Source: Phycobacter sedimenti (GTDB lineage Bacteria > Pseudomonadota > Alphaproteobacteria > Rhodobacterales > Rhodobacteraceae). From it: a DNA stretch of 64,000 bases. Below the pieces are notes generated by a model. That model was not told where the DNA came from. It worked only from the letters and a program-made list of their open reading frames with translations, and made no database searches. The stretch covers positions 310,001-374,000 of the forward strand of contig NZ_JBBVGR010000002.1 of the NCBI RefSeq assembly GCF_038148855.1. Direction: 5' to 3'. Positions 8,609-17,012 of this stretch are shown here, one piece after another. The first letter of the stretch is position 1, and every line of letters begins with the position of its first letter. The translations under genes were made by a program, and so were the position numbers.

Positions 8609-9253
8609 ATGATGAACCGCATCGCCTTTCTGGCAGGAGTTGCCTTGGTGACCAGCGCGCCTTCGGGTGTGCAGGCGCACCCCCATGTTTTTGTGGATAC
8701 TGGTCTTGCGCTCAGCCTGGACTCGCAGGGTCAGCTCGAGGCGGTCGAGGTCACCTGGGCTTATGACGATTTTTATTCGCTCCTGGTATTCGAGGATCTG
8801 GGCCTTGATGGCGACATGGACGGGCGGCTGAACACGGCGGAGCTTGGGCTTCTGAAGGGCTTCGATCTCAACTGGGTGGTTGGCTTTGCTGGCGATACCT
8901 ACCTGCAGCAAGGCGAGAAGCATCTTGCCTTGCAGGCACCAGAGCATGTCTCGACCGAGGTCGTGGATGGCCGCATCATCACCCGCCACCGGCGCAAACT
9001 GTCTGAACCGGTTTCAGCGGATGGTGTGGTGATCAAGGCCTATGATCCGACCTATTACACCGCCTATACCGTCAATCAGGGCGTGAGCGTGGGCACAGGC
9101 TGTGTGGTGGATATCATCCCGCCGGATCTGGATCGGGCCTACACGCTGGTGGAAGAGCTGCTTTATGCCATGCCCGCCGATCAGGCCGAAGAGGCCTATC
9201 CCGAGGTCGGCGCCGCCTTTGCCGATACGGTGCACGTGATCTGCGGGGGCTGA
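8609..9253 (+). CDS. DUF1007 periplasmic protein partner of Ni/Co exporter
   Basis: A DUF1007 protein of about 214 residues. It begins with a Sec signal peptide (MMNRIAFLAGVALVTSAPSGVQA) followed directly by HPHVFVDT, the conserved mature N-terminus of the family, where the histidines may bind metal. DUF1007 genes occur next to RcnA/NicO-type transporters, and here the exporter gene starts one base after this stop codon. The open frame runs back to 8564, but only the ATG at 8609 or 8612 puts the signal peptide at the N-terminus. Role as a metal-delivery or sensing accessory is inference. Confidence 0.85.
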   Translation: MMNRIAFLAGVALVTSAPSGVQAHPHVFVDTGLALSLDSQGQLEAVEVTWAYDDFYSLLVFEDLGLDGDMDGRLNTAELGLLKGFDLNWVVGFAGDTYLQQGEKHLALQAPEHVSTEVVDGRIITRHRRKLSEPVSADGVVIKAYDPTYYTAYTVNQGVSVGTGCVVDIIPPDLDRAYTLVEELLYAMPADQAEEAYPEVGAAFADTVHVICGG

Positions 9254-9254
9254 G

Positions 9255-10217
9255 ATGCGGATCCTGACGGCGGTGCTTGCACTTTGTGTTGTTGCGGTGG
9301 CGATCTGGCTTTGGGGCTTTGGCGGTGCGCAGGATGTTGCGCGCTGGGCTGCCGAAGGCCAGCGTGAGGCGCAGAACACCCTGGCGCGCGGCCTCAGAGC
9401 CCTGAAATCCGGCCAGCCGGGCGCTTTGCTTTCGCTCCTGTCGTTGTGTTTCGCCTACGGTTTCTTTCACGCGGCCGGGCCGGGCCACGGCAAGCTGGTG
9501 ATCGGCGGATATGGGATCGGCAGGCCGGTTGCACTGGCGCGTCTTGCGGGTTTGGCGGTGGCCTCTTCGCTGGCACAGGCCGCCTCGGCTGTGGTTCTGG
9601 TGGCCGGTGGCCTCGTGCTGCTGGACTGGAGCCGGCAGCGCATGACCAATGTCGCCGAAGAGGTGTTGGCGCCCCTGTCGTACGGTCTGATCGCCTGCCT
9701 GGGCCTTTATCTGGTCTGGCGCGGCGGGCGGCGGCTCGTCTCCTTGCGTAAGTCAGCCAGCACGCAAACCGGGCAGGCAGATCACTCAGGCTGCGACCAC
9801 AGCCATTCGCATGACCACCATCACCATGATCACGATCACAACGAGGATGGCGCCTGTCCCACCTGTGGGCACCGCCATGGGCCGACGCTCGAAGAGGCCG
9901 CTCAGGTGCACGGGCTGCGCGATGCGCTGGCCATCATTGGCGCCGTTGCCATGCGTCCCTGCACCGGGGCTGTCTTCCTGCTCTTGGTGACCTGGCGGAT
10001 GGATGTTCTGCCTGCCGGTATCGCCGGAGCCTTTGCCATGGGGCTGGGTACGGCAAGCGTGACGGTTGCTGTCGCCGTCGCTTCGGTCTTTTTGCGCGAA
10101 GGCGCATTGCAGAGGATGGAGGGGCGCGGCGCGCTCGCCCTTGCGGCGGGGCTTGAGCTGCTCGCAGGGGGCGTCATTGCCGCGCTGGCGCTGCAGATCA
10201 TGCTGCGCGCGCTATGA
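9255..10217 (+). CDS. Nickel/cobalt exporter, RcnA/NicO type
   Basis: A 320-residue inner-membrane transporter. It has an N-terminal span (1-20), several further hydrophobic segments, and the family motif HAAGPGHGK (72-80) in a membrane helix. A cytoplasmic or periplasmic loop at about 177-208 is very His-rich (HSHSHDHHHHDHDH) and ends in CPTCGHRHG, a likely metal sensor or chelator. RcnA-type proteins export Ni2+ and Co2+. The ATG follows the DUF1007 stop by one base, so the two are translationally linked. No adjacent rcnR-type regulator is seen. A stem-loop terminator follows at 10222. Confidence 0.88.
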   Translation: MRILTAVLALCVVAVAIWLWGFGGAQDVARWAAEGQREAQNTLARGLRALKSGQPGALLSLLSLCFAYGFFHAAGPGHGKLVIGGYGIGRPVALARLAGLAVASSLAQAASAVVLVAGGLVLLDWSRQRMTNVAEEVLAPLSYGLIACLGLYLVWRGGRRLVSLRKSASTQTGQADHSGCDHSHSHDHHHHDHDHNEDGACPTCGHRHGPTLEEAAQVHGLRDALAIIGAVAMRPCTGAVFLLLVTWRMDVLPAGIAGAFAMGLGTASVTVAVAVASVFLREGALQRMEGRGALALAAGLELLAGGVIAALALQIMLRAL

Positions 10218-10221
10218 GATG

Positions 10222-10263
10222 AACCCCGCTGCCGACTGACGCAAAAGCGGCGGCAGGGTTTTG
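10222..10263 (+). terminator. Terminator after the Ni/Co exporter gene
   Basis: Arms 10222-10234 and 10248-10260 pair over 13 positions with one mismatch and one G-T pair, and are followed by TTTT. It lies between converging genes and probably stops the exporter operon; it may also act for the opposing hydrolase gene. Confidence 0.7.
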
Positions 10264-10269
10264 CTGCGG

Positions 10270-11559
10270 CTATTCGCCTTTGCTCAGGGTCTCAAAGGTC
10301 AGTCCCTGCGCCGTGCGCGGTGCAAAGCCTTTCCAGTAGCTGTGAGCGGCCTGCTCCTTGCCAGCATCGTCCACATCGATGACGCCATCGGCTGCTCGCT
10401 CGACCAGCTCAAGATAGACAGCCTTTTCCGCATCGCCCTTGAGGTGCAGATCCATATAGGCCGTAGCGAAATGCTGGGTGATGTTGTTCATCCGGTTGGT
10501 GTCCCAAACCGCATCCGCGTAGTGTTCAAAGGGGATGAAATCGAGCGTATCCGATGGCTCCCAGCTCTCGATCGGGGCGGGCATCGGGGCGGCGGCATTG
10601 TGGTTGGCTGCTTCGAAGGTCAGGAGGTGCCGGTCGGTGTTGACCATGCCTTCAAAGATCTGGCGCATGGCCGGGTACTTCGACACATCGTCCACGCTGC
10701 CGGCCATCATCAGGACCGGTTTTTCAACGCCAGAAAGGCCTGCCGCATCCCAGAAACCGGTGTTCATGCCCCAGGGACCGATCGAGATCACCGCCTTGAC
10801 CCGGTCGTCAATCAACGCGGCATGGCTTTCGCTCCCGGCCATGTTGCGCTTCAGCAGGCCCGCAGGCGTGCCCCAGCTGTATTCTGTGGAGGCTTCGGTC
10901 ACTCCGGCGCCTGCAAAAATCAGCGCGCCATAACCGCCCATGGAATACCCGATCACCCCGGTTTGAGAGGTGTCTGTGATTTCGCCCAACGGGCCATCCA
11001 GCGCCTCCATCTGGTCGATCACGAACTTCTGGTCAATCGGGCGATTGAGCAGAGTCGAGCCAAAGGCGGCCTTGTCGGAATAGGTGCTGTCGGTATGGTC
11101 AATGGATACCGTGACGTAGCCCTTGGATGCGAGGTTCTCGCCCAGATGCGACAGCAGATAACGGTTGCCGGGATAGCCGTGCGAGATCACCACAAGGGGA
11201 AACCGCTCGCCGCTGGCCGGATCCGCGGCGCGGGCGGCGCGGCCATGCAGGGTCGTGGGGGTGGTGCCATCGCGCAGCACGGTCTCATAAGTGCCGCCCG
11301 CAGGCGTACCTGGTGCCGCCGGATACCAGACCTCGACTGTGATCGGGCGATCATAGAGCGGCTGGCTTTCGTCCGTGGTGTTCAGAATGTCGTTCTGGCC
11401 GGGGTTGACGAACTCCAGCGTCTGAACGCCGATGGGGTAGGTCCCAAATGCTGCCAGTTCCGGTGCGTCCGGGCGGATGCGGTCGATCCGGTTTTCGGCC
11501 ACTGCCTGGCCTGCGGCCAGGGATGCGGCCAGGCCGACCATTGCAATCTGTTCGCGCAT
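10270..11559 (-). CDS. Exported alpha/beta hydrolase of dienelactone-hydrolase type
   Basis: A 429-residue protein with a short signal peptide (REQIAMVGLAASLAAGQAVA), so probably periplasmic. The nucleophile is Ser in GYSMGGYGA, the oxyanion region is VVISHGYPGNR, and a late FEAANHNAAAP may carry the catalytic His. Related proteins are described as platelet-activating-factor acetylhydrolase-like or dienelactone hydrolase-like; the substrate is not known. ATG at 11559 is preferred to the one at 11589 because GGAG lies eight bases upstream and the signal peptide then begins the protein. Confidence 0.8.
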   Translation of the reverse strand: MREQIAMVGLAASLAAGQAVAENRIDRIRPDAPELAAFGTYPIGVQTLEFVNPGQNDILNTTDESQPLYDRPITVEVWYPAAPGTPAGGTYETVLRDGTTPTTLHGRAARAADPASGERFPLVVISHGYPGNRYLLSHLGENLASKGYVTVSIDHTDSTYSDKAAFGSTLLNRPIDQKFVIDQMEALDGPLGEITDTSQTGVIGYSMGGYGALIFAGAGVTEASTEYSWGTPAGLLKRNMAGSESHAALIDDRVKAVISIGPWGMNTGFWDAAGLSGVEKPVLMMAGSVDDVSKYPAMRQIFEGMVNTDRHLLTFEAANHNAAAPMPAPIESWEPSDTLDFIPFEHYADAVWDTNRMNNITQHFATAYMDLHLKGDAEKAVYLELVERAADGVIDVDDAGKEQAAHSYWKGFAPRTAQGLTFETLSKGE

Positions 11560-11751
11560 GAATGTTCTCCTATCGAATGAATGCCGCAACGGTAGCCGCT
11601 GTGCGTCGCATGTGTAGGGAATCTTGTGCGATTTTTTCGTGACACTGCGTCACGAGATGCCACGCCAGCAAACGCGGGCCCGGGAAAGGGGCGATCTGAT
11701 TTTGAGACGTCGCCTATTGCCAGACCAGCCCGCCGGGCCTAAGGCGGATCC

Positions 11752-13131
11752 ATGAAGACCGTGATGACATATCGTGAGCACGCCCGAGCCGTGGCTGTGC
11801 TGGGGCTGCCGCTGATCGGAGGGCATGTGGCCCAGTTTGCGATCAGCATGACAGACACCATCATGCTGGGCTGGTACGGGGCCGAGGAACTGGCAGCGGT
11901 CACACTGGCAAGTTCCTATTTCTTTGTCTTCTTCATGCTGGGCGCCGGTTTTGCCTTTGCGGTCATGCCGCTGGTGGCGGCCGCCGCCGGAGCAGGGGAG
12001 GAGCGTCAGATCCGCCGCTCGACCCGGATGGGATTGTGGCTGTCGCTGGCCTATGGCGTGGTCGCGCTGCCCGCCTTGTGGTATTCGGAGCCGATCCTGT
12101 TGATGCTGGGGCAAAAGTCCGAAGTCGCGGCGGACAGCGCCATCTACCTGCGCCTTGCGGGCTGGGGGATGTTTCCGGCCCTTCTGGTGATGGTGCTCAA
12201 ATCTTACCTGGCGGCGCTGGAGCGTACGCAGGTGGTTCTCTGGGTGACGATCCTTGCCGCAGCCATGAACGCCGTCGTGAACTATGCGCTGATCTTCGGC
12301 AATCTGGGTGCGCCCGAGCTCGGGATCGAGGGCGCTGCGCTGGCTTCAGTCCTAACCCAGAGCCTGTCTCTTCTCGCAGTCCTGATTTATGCCCTGCGCG
12401 CGCTTGCCCAGCATGAGTTATTGCGAAACTTCCATCGCCCCGATTGGGAGATGCTGCGCGAGGTGTTCCGCCTTGGCCTGCCGATTGGCCTGACCAACCT
12501 CAGCGAGATCAGCCTGTTCACCGCCTCGGCCATGATGATGGGATGGCTGGGCACGGCGACGCTTGCGGCGCATGGGATTGCCATCACCCTCTCCGGCCTC
12601 ACCTTCATGGTACATCTGGGGTTGTCCAATGCGGCGACGATCCGGGCTGGCAATGCCTATGGGCGCAAGGACAGGGGGCACCTGGAAAGTGGAGCCAGAG
12701 TTGTGATTGCGCTTTCACTGATTATGGCAGTGGCTACGATTGTGCTGTTCCTTGCTGCGCCGGGTCCGCTGATTTCCCTGTTCCTGGCGCCGGACGATCC
12801 CGAAAAACCCCAGATCCTGGTCATCGGCGCCGCGCTTTTGGCGGCGGCGGCCCTGTTCCAGCTGATGGACGGGATGCAGGTCGTGGCGCTGGGCCTGTTG
12901 CGCGGCGTTCAGGATACAGGCGTGCCCATGGTCATTGCTGCCCTCAGCTATTGGGCGGTGGGGATCCCGGCATCCTACCTCTTCGGCTTCACCTTTGGTT
13001 GGGGCGGCGCAGGGGTGTGGTACGGTCTTGCTTTGGGGCTGAGCTGTGCCGGTTTCTTCTTGCTGATGCGGTTTTGGCGGAGATCTGTTCGCAAGTTGAC
13101 GCCTGCCGCCTCAAAAGGCTTCCGGCTCTAG
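11752..13131 (+). CDS. MATE-family efflux transporter
   Basis: A 459-residue integral membrane protein with about twelve hydrophobic segments arranged as two similar halves, the MATE (NorM/DinF) architecture. Early residues LGLPLIGGHVAQFAISMTDTIMLGWYG are split by the typical MATE turn, and the D in TDTIMLG and the later LSNAATIRAGNAYG loop match family positions. MATE proteins export drugs or metabolites in exchange for Na+ or H+. The gene ends in a shared CTAG with the converging gene, so the two stop codons overlap. Substrate unknown. Confidence 0.9.
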   Translation: MKTVMTYREHARAVAVLGLPLIGGHVAQFAISMTDTIMLGWYGAEELAAVTLASSYFFVFFMLGAGFAFAVMPLVAAAAGAGEERQIRRSTRMGLWLSLAYGVVALPALWYSEPILLMLGQKSEVAADSAIYLRLAGWGMFPALLVMVLKSYLAALERTQVVLWVTILAAAMNAVVNYALIFGNLGAPELGIEGAALASVLTQSLSLLAVLIYALRALAQHELLRNFHRPDWEMLREVFRLGLPIGLTNLSEISLFTASAMMMGWLGTATLAAHGIAITLSGLTFMVHLGLSNAATIRAGNAYGRKDRGHLESGARVVIALSLIMAVATIVLFLAAPGPLISLFLAPDDPEKPQILVIGAALLAAAALFQLMDGMQVVALGLLRGVQDTGVPMVIAALSYWAVGIPASYLFGFTFGWGGAGVWYGLALGLSCAGFFLLMRFWRRSVRKLTPAASKGFRL

Positions 13132-13538
13132 ACCTTGCGGTTCTTTGTCAGCCGGTCGGCCTTTTTGCGCACCAGCACGCTGCGCAGATCGTGCATGGCC
13201 ATCAAAAGCGCATCTGTCACCTCATCGAGCTGCTCGTCCGTCGCGCGGGTTTGCACCCAGTGGGCGGTAAGGTTCATGTGATCCATTGCCCGGTGGATGT
13301 CGTCGATGTCGCGCCGGGCCAGGACCTTTGTGCGCTGGTCCATCCAGGCCTTGATCTCGGCCAGATCCCGAGAGGACAGTTCGCGGTCGCCATGGGCGCG
13401 GATCTCGCCGTTGCGTATGTTCACAACGGCGATCTGATCCATGTCGATCCGGCGCTGCCGGTTTTCCGTATCCACGCGAAAGACGAAGGCGCCGTTCTCG
13501 CGGACGCGAAAGTAGTATTCGGGCAGCGCGACCGACAT
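13128..13538 (-). CDS. Conserved hypothetical protein, 136 residues
   Basis: A soluble, charged protein without signal or membrane segment. The N-terminal 50 residues look like beta strands (YYFRVRENGAFVFRV), and the remainder is predicted helical (DLAEIKAWMDQR, DEVTDALLMAMHDLRSVLVRKK). I do not recognise the family; similar short proteins seem restricted to Rhodobacteraceae. AGGAG lies nine bases before the ATG at 13538. It is 17 bases upstream of the aminotransferase stop side, lying after that gene on the same strand, so the two could share a transcript. Its stop overlaps that of the MATE gene. Confidence 0.65.
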   Translation of the reverse strand: MSVALPEYYFRVRENGAFVFRVDTENRQRRIDMDQIAVVNIRNGEIRAHGDRELSSRDLAEIKAWMDQRTKVLARRDIDDIHRAMDHMNLTAHWVQTRATDEQLDEVTDALLMAMHDLRSVLVRKKADRLTKNRKV

Positions 13539-13555
13539 GGGCAGAACTCTCCTGT

Positions 13556-14758
13556 TTAGCTTAGACCATCGCAGAACGCTTTGATGCGGCGACAGGCTTC
13601 GATCAGGGCGTCGTCCGAGGTGGCGTAGCTGATGCGGAAGTTCGGCGACAGGCCAAAGGCGGCACCAAAGACCACCGCGACATCCTGATCTTCCAGCAGT
13701 GCTGTGGCAAAGGCTTCGTCATCACTGATGACGGTACCCTTCTCCGTGGTCTTCCCGATGAGCCCCGCGATGGAGGGGTAGACGTAGAATGCGCCTTCGG
13801 GCGTGGGGCAGGTGATGCCGTCGATCTCGTTGAGGGCGGCCACCACCAGATCGCGGCGGCGTTTGAAGGCCACGTTGTTTTCGGCAATGAAATCCTGCGG
13901 ACCGTTCAAGGCCTCCACCGCCGCCCACTGGCTGATCGAGCAGGGGTTGGAGGTGGACTGCGACTGCACCTTGCGCATTGCGGCAATCAGATGCTCAGGG
14001 CCTGCGGCGTAGCCAATGCGCCAGCCGGTCATGGCATAGGCCTTTGACACTCCGTTGCAGGTCAGCGTGCGCTCATAAAGGCCGGGTTCAACCTCGGCGG
14101 GGGTGCAGAACTCAAAGCCGTCAAACACGAGATGCTCGTACATGTCATCCGTCATCACCCAGACATGGGGATGACGCATCAACACATCGGTCAACGCCTT
14201 GAGTTCGGCGCGGCTGTAGCCTGCGCCGCTCGGGTTCGAGGGCGAGTTGAAGATGAACCATTTGGTCTTGGGCGTGATCGCGGCCTCAAGCTGCTCTGGC
14301 GTCAGTTTGAAGCTGTTCTCGAGCGTGGCCTCAACCGCGATCGGGGTGCCGCCCGCCAAGAGGACCATATCCGGGTAGCTGACCCAGTACGGCGCGGGGA
14401 TAATGACCTCGTCTCCCGGGTTGAGGGTGGCCATCAGCGCATTGTACAGCGTCTGCTTGCCACCCGTTCCAACGGAAACCTGCTTGGGCGTGTAGGTCAG
14501 CCCATGATCGCGCTGCATCTTGGCGCAGACGGCTTCTTTCAGCTCGATGATCCCGTCCGGCGCGGTGTATTTCGTCTTGCCTGCGGCGATGGCCGCGACG
14601 GCGGCATCCTTGATGTTTTGGGGGGTGTCGAAGTCCGGCTCGCCCGCGCTGAGGCCGATCACATCGCGGCCCTGCGCCTTCAGTTCTGCCGCAAGCGTGC
14701 TGATCGCGATCGATGGTGACGGTTTTACGCGAGAAAGCGTTGCAGACAGGAAAGACAT
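13556..14758 (-). CDS. aspC: Aspartate aminotransferase, class I
   Basis: A 400-residue fold-type I aminotransferase interconverting aspartate/2-oxoglutarate and oxaloacetate/glutamate; close relatives also use prephenate. Motifs: GLSAGEPDFDTP near the N-terminus, NSPSNPSGAGYS (cofactor and substrate binding), DDMYEHLVFDG, and the Schiff-base Lys in NGVSKAYAMTGWRIGY. The late FRISYATS provides the carboxylate-binding Arg. The open frame extends to 14944, but ATG at 14758 gives the family's usual start. The XRE regulator gene diverges 100 bases away. Confidence 0.92.
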   Translation of the reverse strand: MSFLSATLSRVKPSPSIAISTLAAELKAQGRDVIGLSAGEPDFDTPQNIKDAAVAAIAAGKTKYTAPDGIIELKEAVCAKMQRDHGLTYTPKQVSVGTGGKQTLYNALMATLNPGDEVIIPAPYWVSYPDMVLLAGGTPIAVEATLENSFKLTPEQLEAAITPKTKWFIFNSPSNPSGAGYSRAELKALTDVLMRHPHVWVMTDDMYEHLVFDGFEFCTPAEVEPGLYERTLTCNGVSKAYAMTGWRIGYAAGPEHLIAAMRKVQSQSTSNPCSISQWAAVEALNGPQDFIAENNVAFKRRRDLVVAALNEIDGITCPTPEGAFYVYPSIAGLIGKTTEKGTVISDDEAFATALLEDQDVAVVFGAAFGLSPNFRISYATSDDALIEACRRIKAFCDGLS

Positions 14759-14858
14759 GGCAAAAGGGCCTCGGTTTGAATGTTGCTGAGAACTGTCATA
14801 GGGTGCGGCCAATTCGCGATCAAGCGGCAACACCCCAAACAACCAAGGGAGAGCCAAA

Positions 14859-15257
14859 ATGGCCGAGGAAACAACAGACTGGTTCGGGCCCGATGCGGCT
14901 ACCTTCGGCGACCGGGTCGCCGCCGCACGCGAGGCTGCAGGCATGAACCAGGCTCAGCTGGCTCGCCGTCTCGGGGTAAAGAAAAGCACGCTCATGGGCT
15001 GGGAGCAGGATATCTCAGAGCCGCGCGCCAACAAGCTTTCGATGATGGCGGGATTGCTGAACGTGTCGATGACCTGGTTGCTGACGGGCGAAGGTGAAGG
15101 CATGTCCGAACCTAACGAGATGGATCTGGACATCGGAGATTTTGCCTCTGTCCTGAGTGAGCTACGAGACCTGCGTGCCGACCTGCGTGCAAGTTCGGAG
15201 CGCGCCGCGCGGCTGGAGAAAAAGCTGCGTACACTCCTTCAAAACGCAGCCACCTGA
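14859..15257 (+). CDS. XRE-family helix-turn-helix regulator
   Basis: A 132-residue protein with an XRE/Cro-type HTH at about residues 18-70: REAAGMNQAQLARRLGVKKS contains helices 2-3, and WEQDISEPRANKLSMMAGLLNV completes the domain. The C-terminal 45 residues (ELRDLRADLRASSERAARLEKKL) form a likely coiled coil for dimerisation. A strong ribosome site (AAGGGAGAG) precedes the ATG. It is followed 15 bases later by sdhE, probably in one transcript, and diverges from the aspartate aminotransferase gene, which it might regulate; that is untested. Confidence 0.88.
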   Translation: MAEETTDWFGPDAATFGDRVAAAREAAGMNQAQLARRLGVKKSTLMGWEQDISEPRANKLSMMAGLLNVSMTWLLTGEGEGMSEPNEMDLDIGDFASVLSELRDLRADLRASSERAARLEKKLRTLLQNAAT

Positions 15258-15272
15258 TGTGAAACGAATCTC

Positions 15273-15545
15273 ATGAACGAACAGACAAACAGTGTTGAAA
15301 CACGCGAGAACCGCCTGAAACGTCTTCGGATGCGATCCATGCGGCGGGGCATAAAGGAGATGGATATCCTGCTGTCAGCATTTGCGGACGCAAATCTGGC
15401 AAGCATGGATGAGGGACGCCTCGCCCTCTATGATCGTCTTTTGCATGAGAATGATCAGGATTTATATCAATGGGTTACGGGGCAGGTTCCGGCACCGGAT
15501 CCGTTTGCCGAGCTAATCCACGACATCGCGCAAACCTATCAATAA
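15273..15545 (+). CDS. sdhE: Succinate dehydrogenase FAD assembly factor
   Basis: A 90-residue protein of the SdhE/Sdh5 family, which promotes covalent FAD attachment to the flavoprotein subunit of succinate dehydrogenase. The signature RGxxE is present as RRGIKEMD (residues 28-35), followed by the helical bundle LYDRLLHENDQDLYQWVTG typical of the family. Length is normal. It follows the XRE regulator by 15 bases. The sdhCDAB genes are not nearby. The intergenic stretch after it is AT-rich and carries the promoter region of the MarR-type gene. Confidence 0.9.
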   Translation: MNEQTNSVETRENRLKRLRMRSMRRGIKEMDILLSAFADANLASMDEGRLALYDRLLHENDQDLYQWVTGQVPAPDPFAELIHDIAQTYQ

Positions 15546-15623
15546 TCATAAAAATCCAGCTTAACCGATTTTTCGGGAATTGTCTGCATTCTGTGTCTCA
15601 GCAAATTCGAGTCGGAGATGCGA

Positions 15624-16121
15624 ATGAGTATGGAAATGCCTATTGGCCAGCAGGACCGCAAAGGGTTCATGACTGGCTACCTTGAAGCCCTGGCCCTGGT
15701 GGAGCGACTGCACCGCCTGTTGCTGGACGTGATCAAGGATGAGTTCGAGCGCGTTGGCGTTCTGGAAATCAATGCTGTGCAGGCACTGCTTCTGTTCAAC
15801 ATCGGCGACAATGAAGTCACCGCTGGCGAACTGAAAACGCGCGGCTACTACCAGGGCAGCAACGTCAGCTACAACCTGAAAAAGCTGGTCGACATGGGGT
15901 ACATGCACCACCAGCGCTGCGAGATCGACCGCCGGTCGGTACGCGTTCGCCTGACACCGCGAGGCCGGGAAATCCGGGATATCGTGGCCGGGCTGTTCTC
16001 TCGTCATGCCGAAGGCCTTGAAGGCAAGGGCGTGATCAGTGGGCAGGGGATCGAAGACATCACCACTGCGCTGAAACGCGTGGAACGGTACTGGTCTGAC
16101 CAGATCCGCTATATCTACTGA
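15624..16121 (+). CDS. MarR-type winged-helix regulator, LdtR-like
   Basis: A 165-residue regulator. The winged helix spans about residues 40-115: VLEINAVQALLLFNIG, ELKTRGYYQGSNVSYNLKKLVDMGYM (recognition helix) and a wing RRSVRVRLTPRG. These segments resemble the LdtR-type MarR regulators of Rhizobiales, linked there to L,D-transpeptidase and cell-envelope control; the assignment is from memory and tentative. Three in-frame ATGs occur (15618, 15624, 15630); 15624 is chosen because GGAG ends six bases before it. It stands alone, with an unexplained 390-base gap downstream. Confidence 0.8.
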   Translation: MSMEMPIGQQDRKGFMTGYLEALALVERLHRLLLDVIKDEFERVGVLEINAVQALLLFNIGDNEVTAGELKTRGYYQGSNVSYNLKKLVDMGYMHHQRCEIDRRSVRVRLTPRGREIRDIVAGLFSRHAEGLEGKGVISGQGIEDITTALKRVERYWSDQIRYIY

Positions 16122-16511
16122 CAAGTTATCACAGGCCTGTACGGCAGAATGCCCGGCTGCAGCAAGAATTGCTGCAAGGTCTGCTCAAAAGCGTTTTGGA
16201 TCGGAACGCCCACGAAAATAGAAGCCTTCCCTTCCGACTTGAAGAATTCAAGATCCAGGACTGCGTCGCGCGTGGACAACAAGACCGTGCAGACGTTCTG
16301 ACACCGGCAAGAATGCCTCTCCCCGAAAAATCAACCTTGCAAGGGCCGCAGCATGGCTGACGCGCAGTCGGCCCATGGCCGGTCGCGTGCCTTTGCGCGG
16401 AAAGCCCCCGCATATTGGTGCGGTGGCAGGATCACTTCACAAAAGCGGCCCCCCAATGGGAGCCGCTTCTTTGTTGAGACCTACGCCCAAGCCAGTGCCG
16501 TGACGTTGATA
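16122..16511. other. 390-base gap without a convincing gene
   Basis: Between the MarR-type gene and converging gloA. Short open frames exist on both strands but none has a credible start, ribosome site or protein-like composition. The only clear element is the stem-loop at 16443-16468. The remainder could hold an sRNA, for which I see no specific evidence. Confidence 0.5.
16441..16470 (-). terminator. Terminator after gloA
   Basis: AAGCGGC at 16443-16449 pairs with GCCGCTT at 16462-16468, extended inward by CCCC/GGG pairing; read on the minus strand it runs into TTTT. It could also serve the converging MarR-type gene, where CTTTG follows. Confidence 0.75.
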
Positions 16512-16940
16512 TCACCAGTGGCCTGTGCTCTCCATGCTGGCCCAGGGTTCGGCGGGCGCGAGCGCATCACCGTTTTGCAGCAGTTCGACCGAGATGTTGT
16601 CGGGGGAGCGGATGAAGGCCATGCGCCCGTCGCGCGGCGGACGGTTGATGGTGATGCCGTTGTCCATCAGGTGCTGACACACCTCATAGATGTTGTCGAC
16701 GCCATAGGCGAGGTGGCCAAAGTGGCGGCTGTCGCTGGGCAGACCCTCGTCACCGTCCCAGTTATAGGTCAGCTCGACCGGAGCTTCCGGTTGGCCCGGA
16801 GGGGCCATGAAGATAAGCGAAAACCGCCCCTCTTCACTGTCATAGCGACGGGTCTCTTCAAGGCCCAGGAGTTTGTAGAAGGCCATGGATTTCTCCAGAT
16901 CCTTCACGCGGACCATCGTGTGCAAATAGGTAAGGGGCAT
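16512..16940 (-). CDS. gloA: Lactoylglutathione lyase (glyoxalase I)
   Basis: A 142-residue enzyme that isomerises the methylglyoxal-glutathione hemithioacetal to S-lactoylglutathione. It is a two-repeat VOC fold; the four metal ligands are visible as His7 (YLHTMVRV), Glu56 (VELTYNW), His76 (FGHLAYGV) and Glu119 (ISVELLQ). These match the Ni2+-type bacterial glyoxalase I pattern. Length is normal. It is transcribed alone towards the stem-loop at 16443 and lies just beyond the end of the Slam-like gene on the same strand. Confidence 0.94.
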   Translation of the reverse strand: MPLTYLHTMVRVKDLEKSMAFYKLLGLEETRRYDSEEGRFSLIFMAPPGQPEAPVELTYNWDGDEGLPSDSRHFGHLAYGVDNIYEVCQHLMDNGITINRPPRDGRMAFIRSPDNISVELLQNGDALAPAEPWASMESTGHW

Positions 16941-17012
16941 GTGGTTTTCCCTGCTTTGATCTTGTCTTGAAAGGAGACTAAGCGTGCGTATCGAAAAGTC
17001 GAGGGGCTGTCG

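Noticed and set aside
16122..16440. Possible small RNA or short gene downstream of the MarR-type regulator
   Set aside because: No promoter, conserved structure or credible coding frame could be pointed to; kept only as an unexplained gap.
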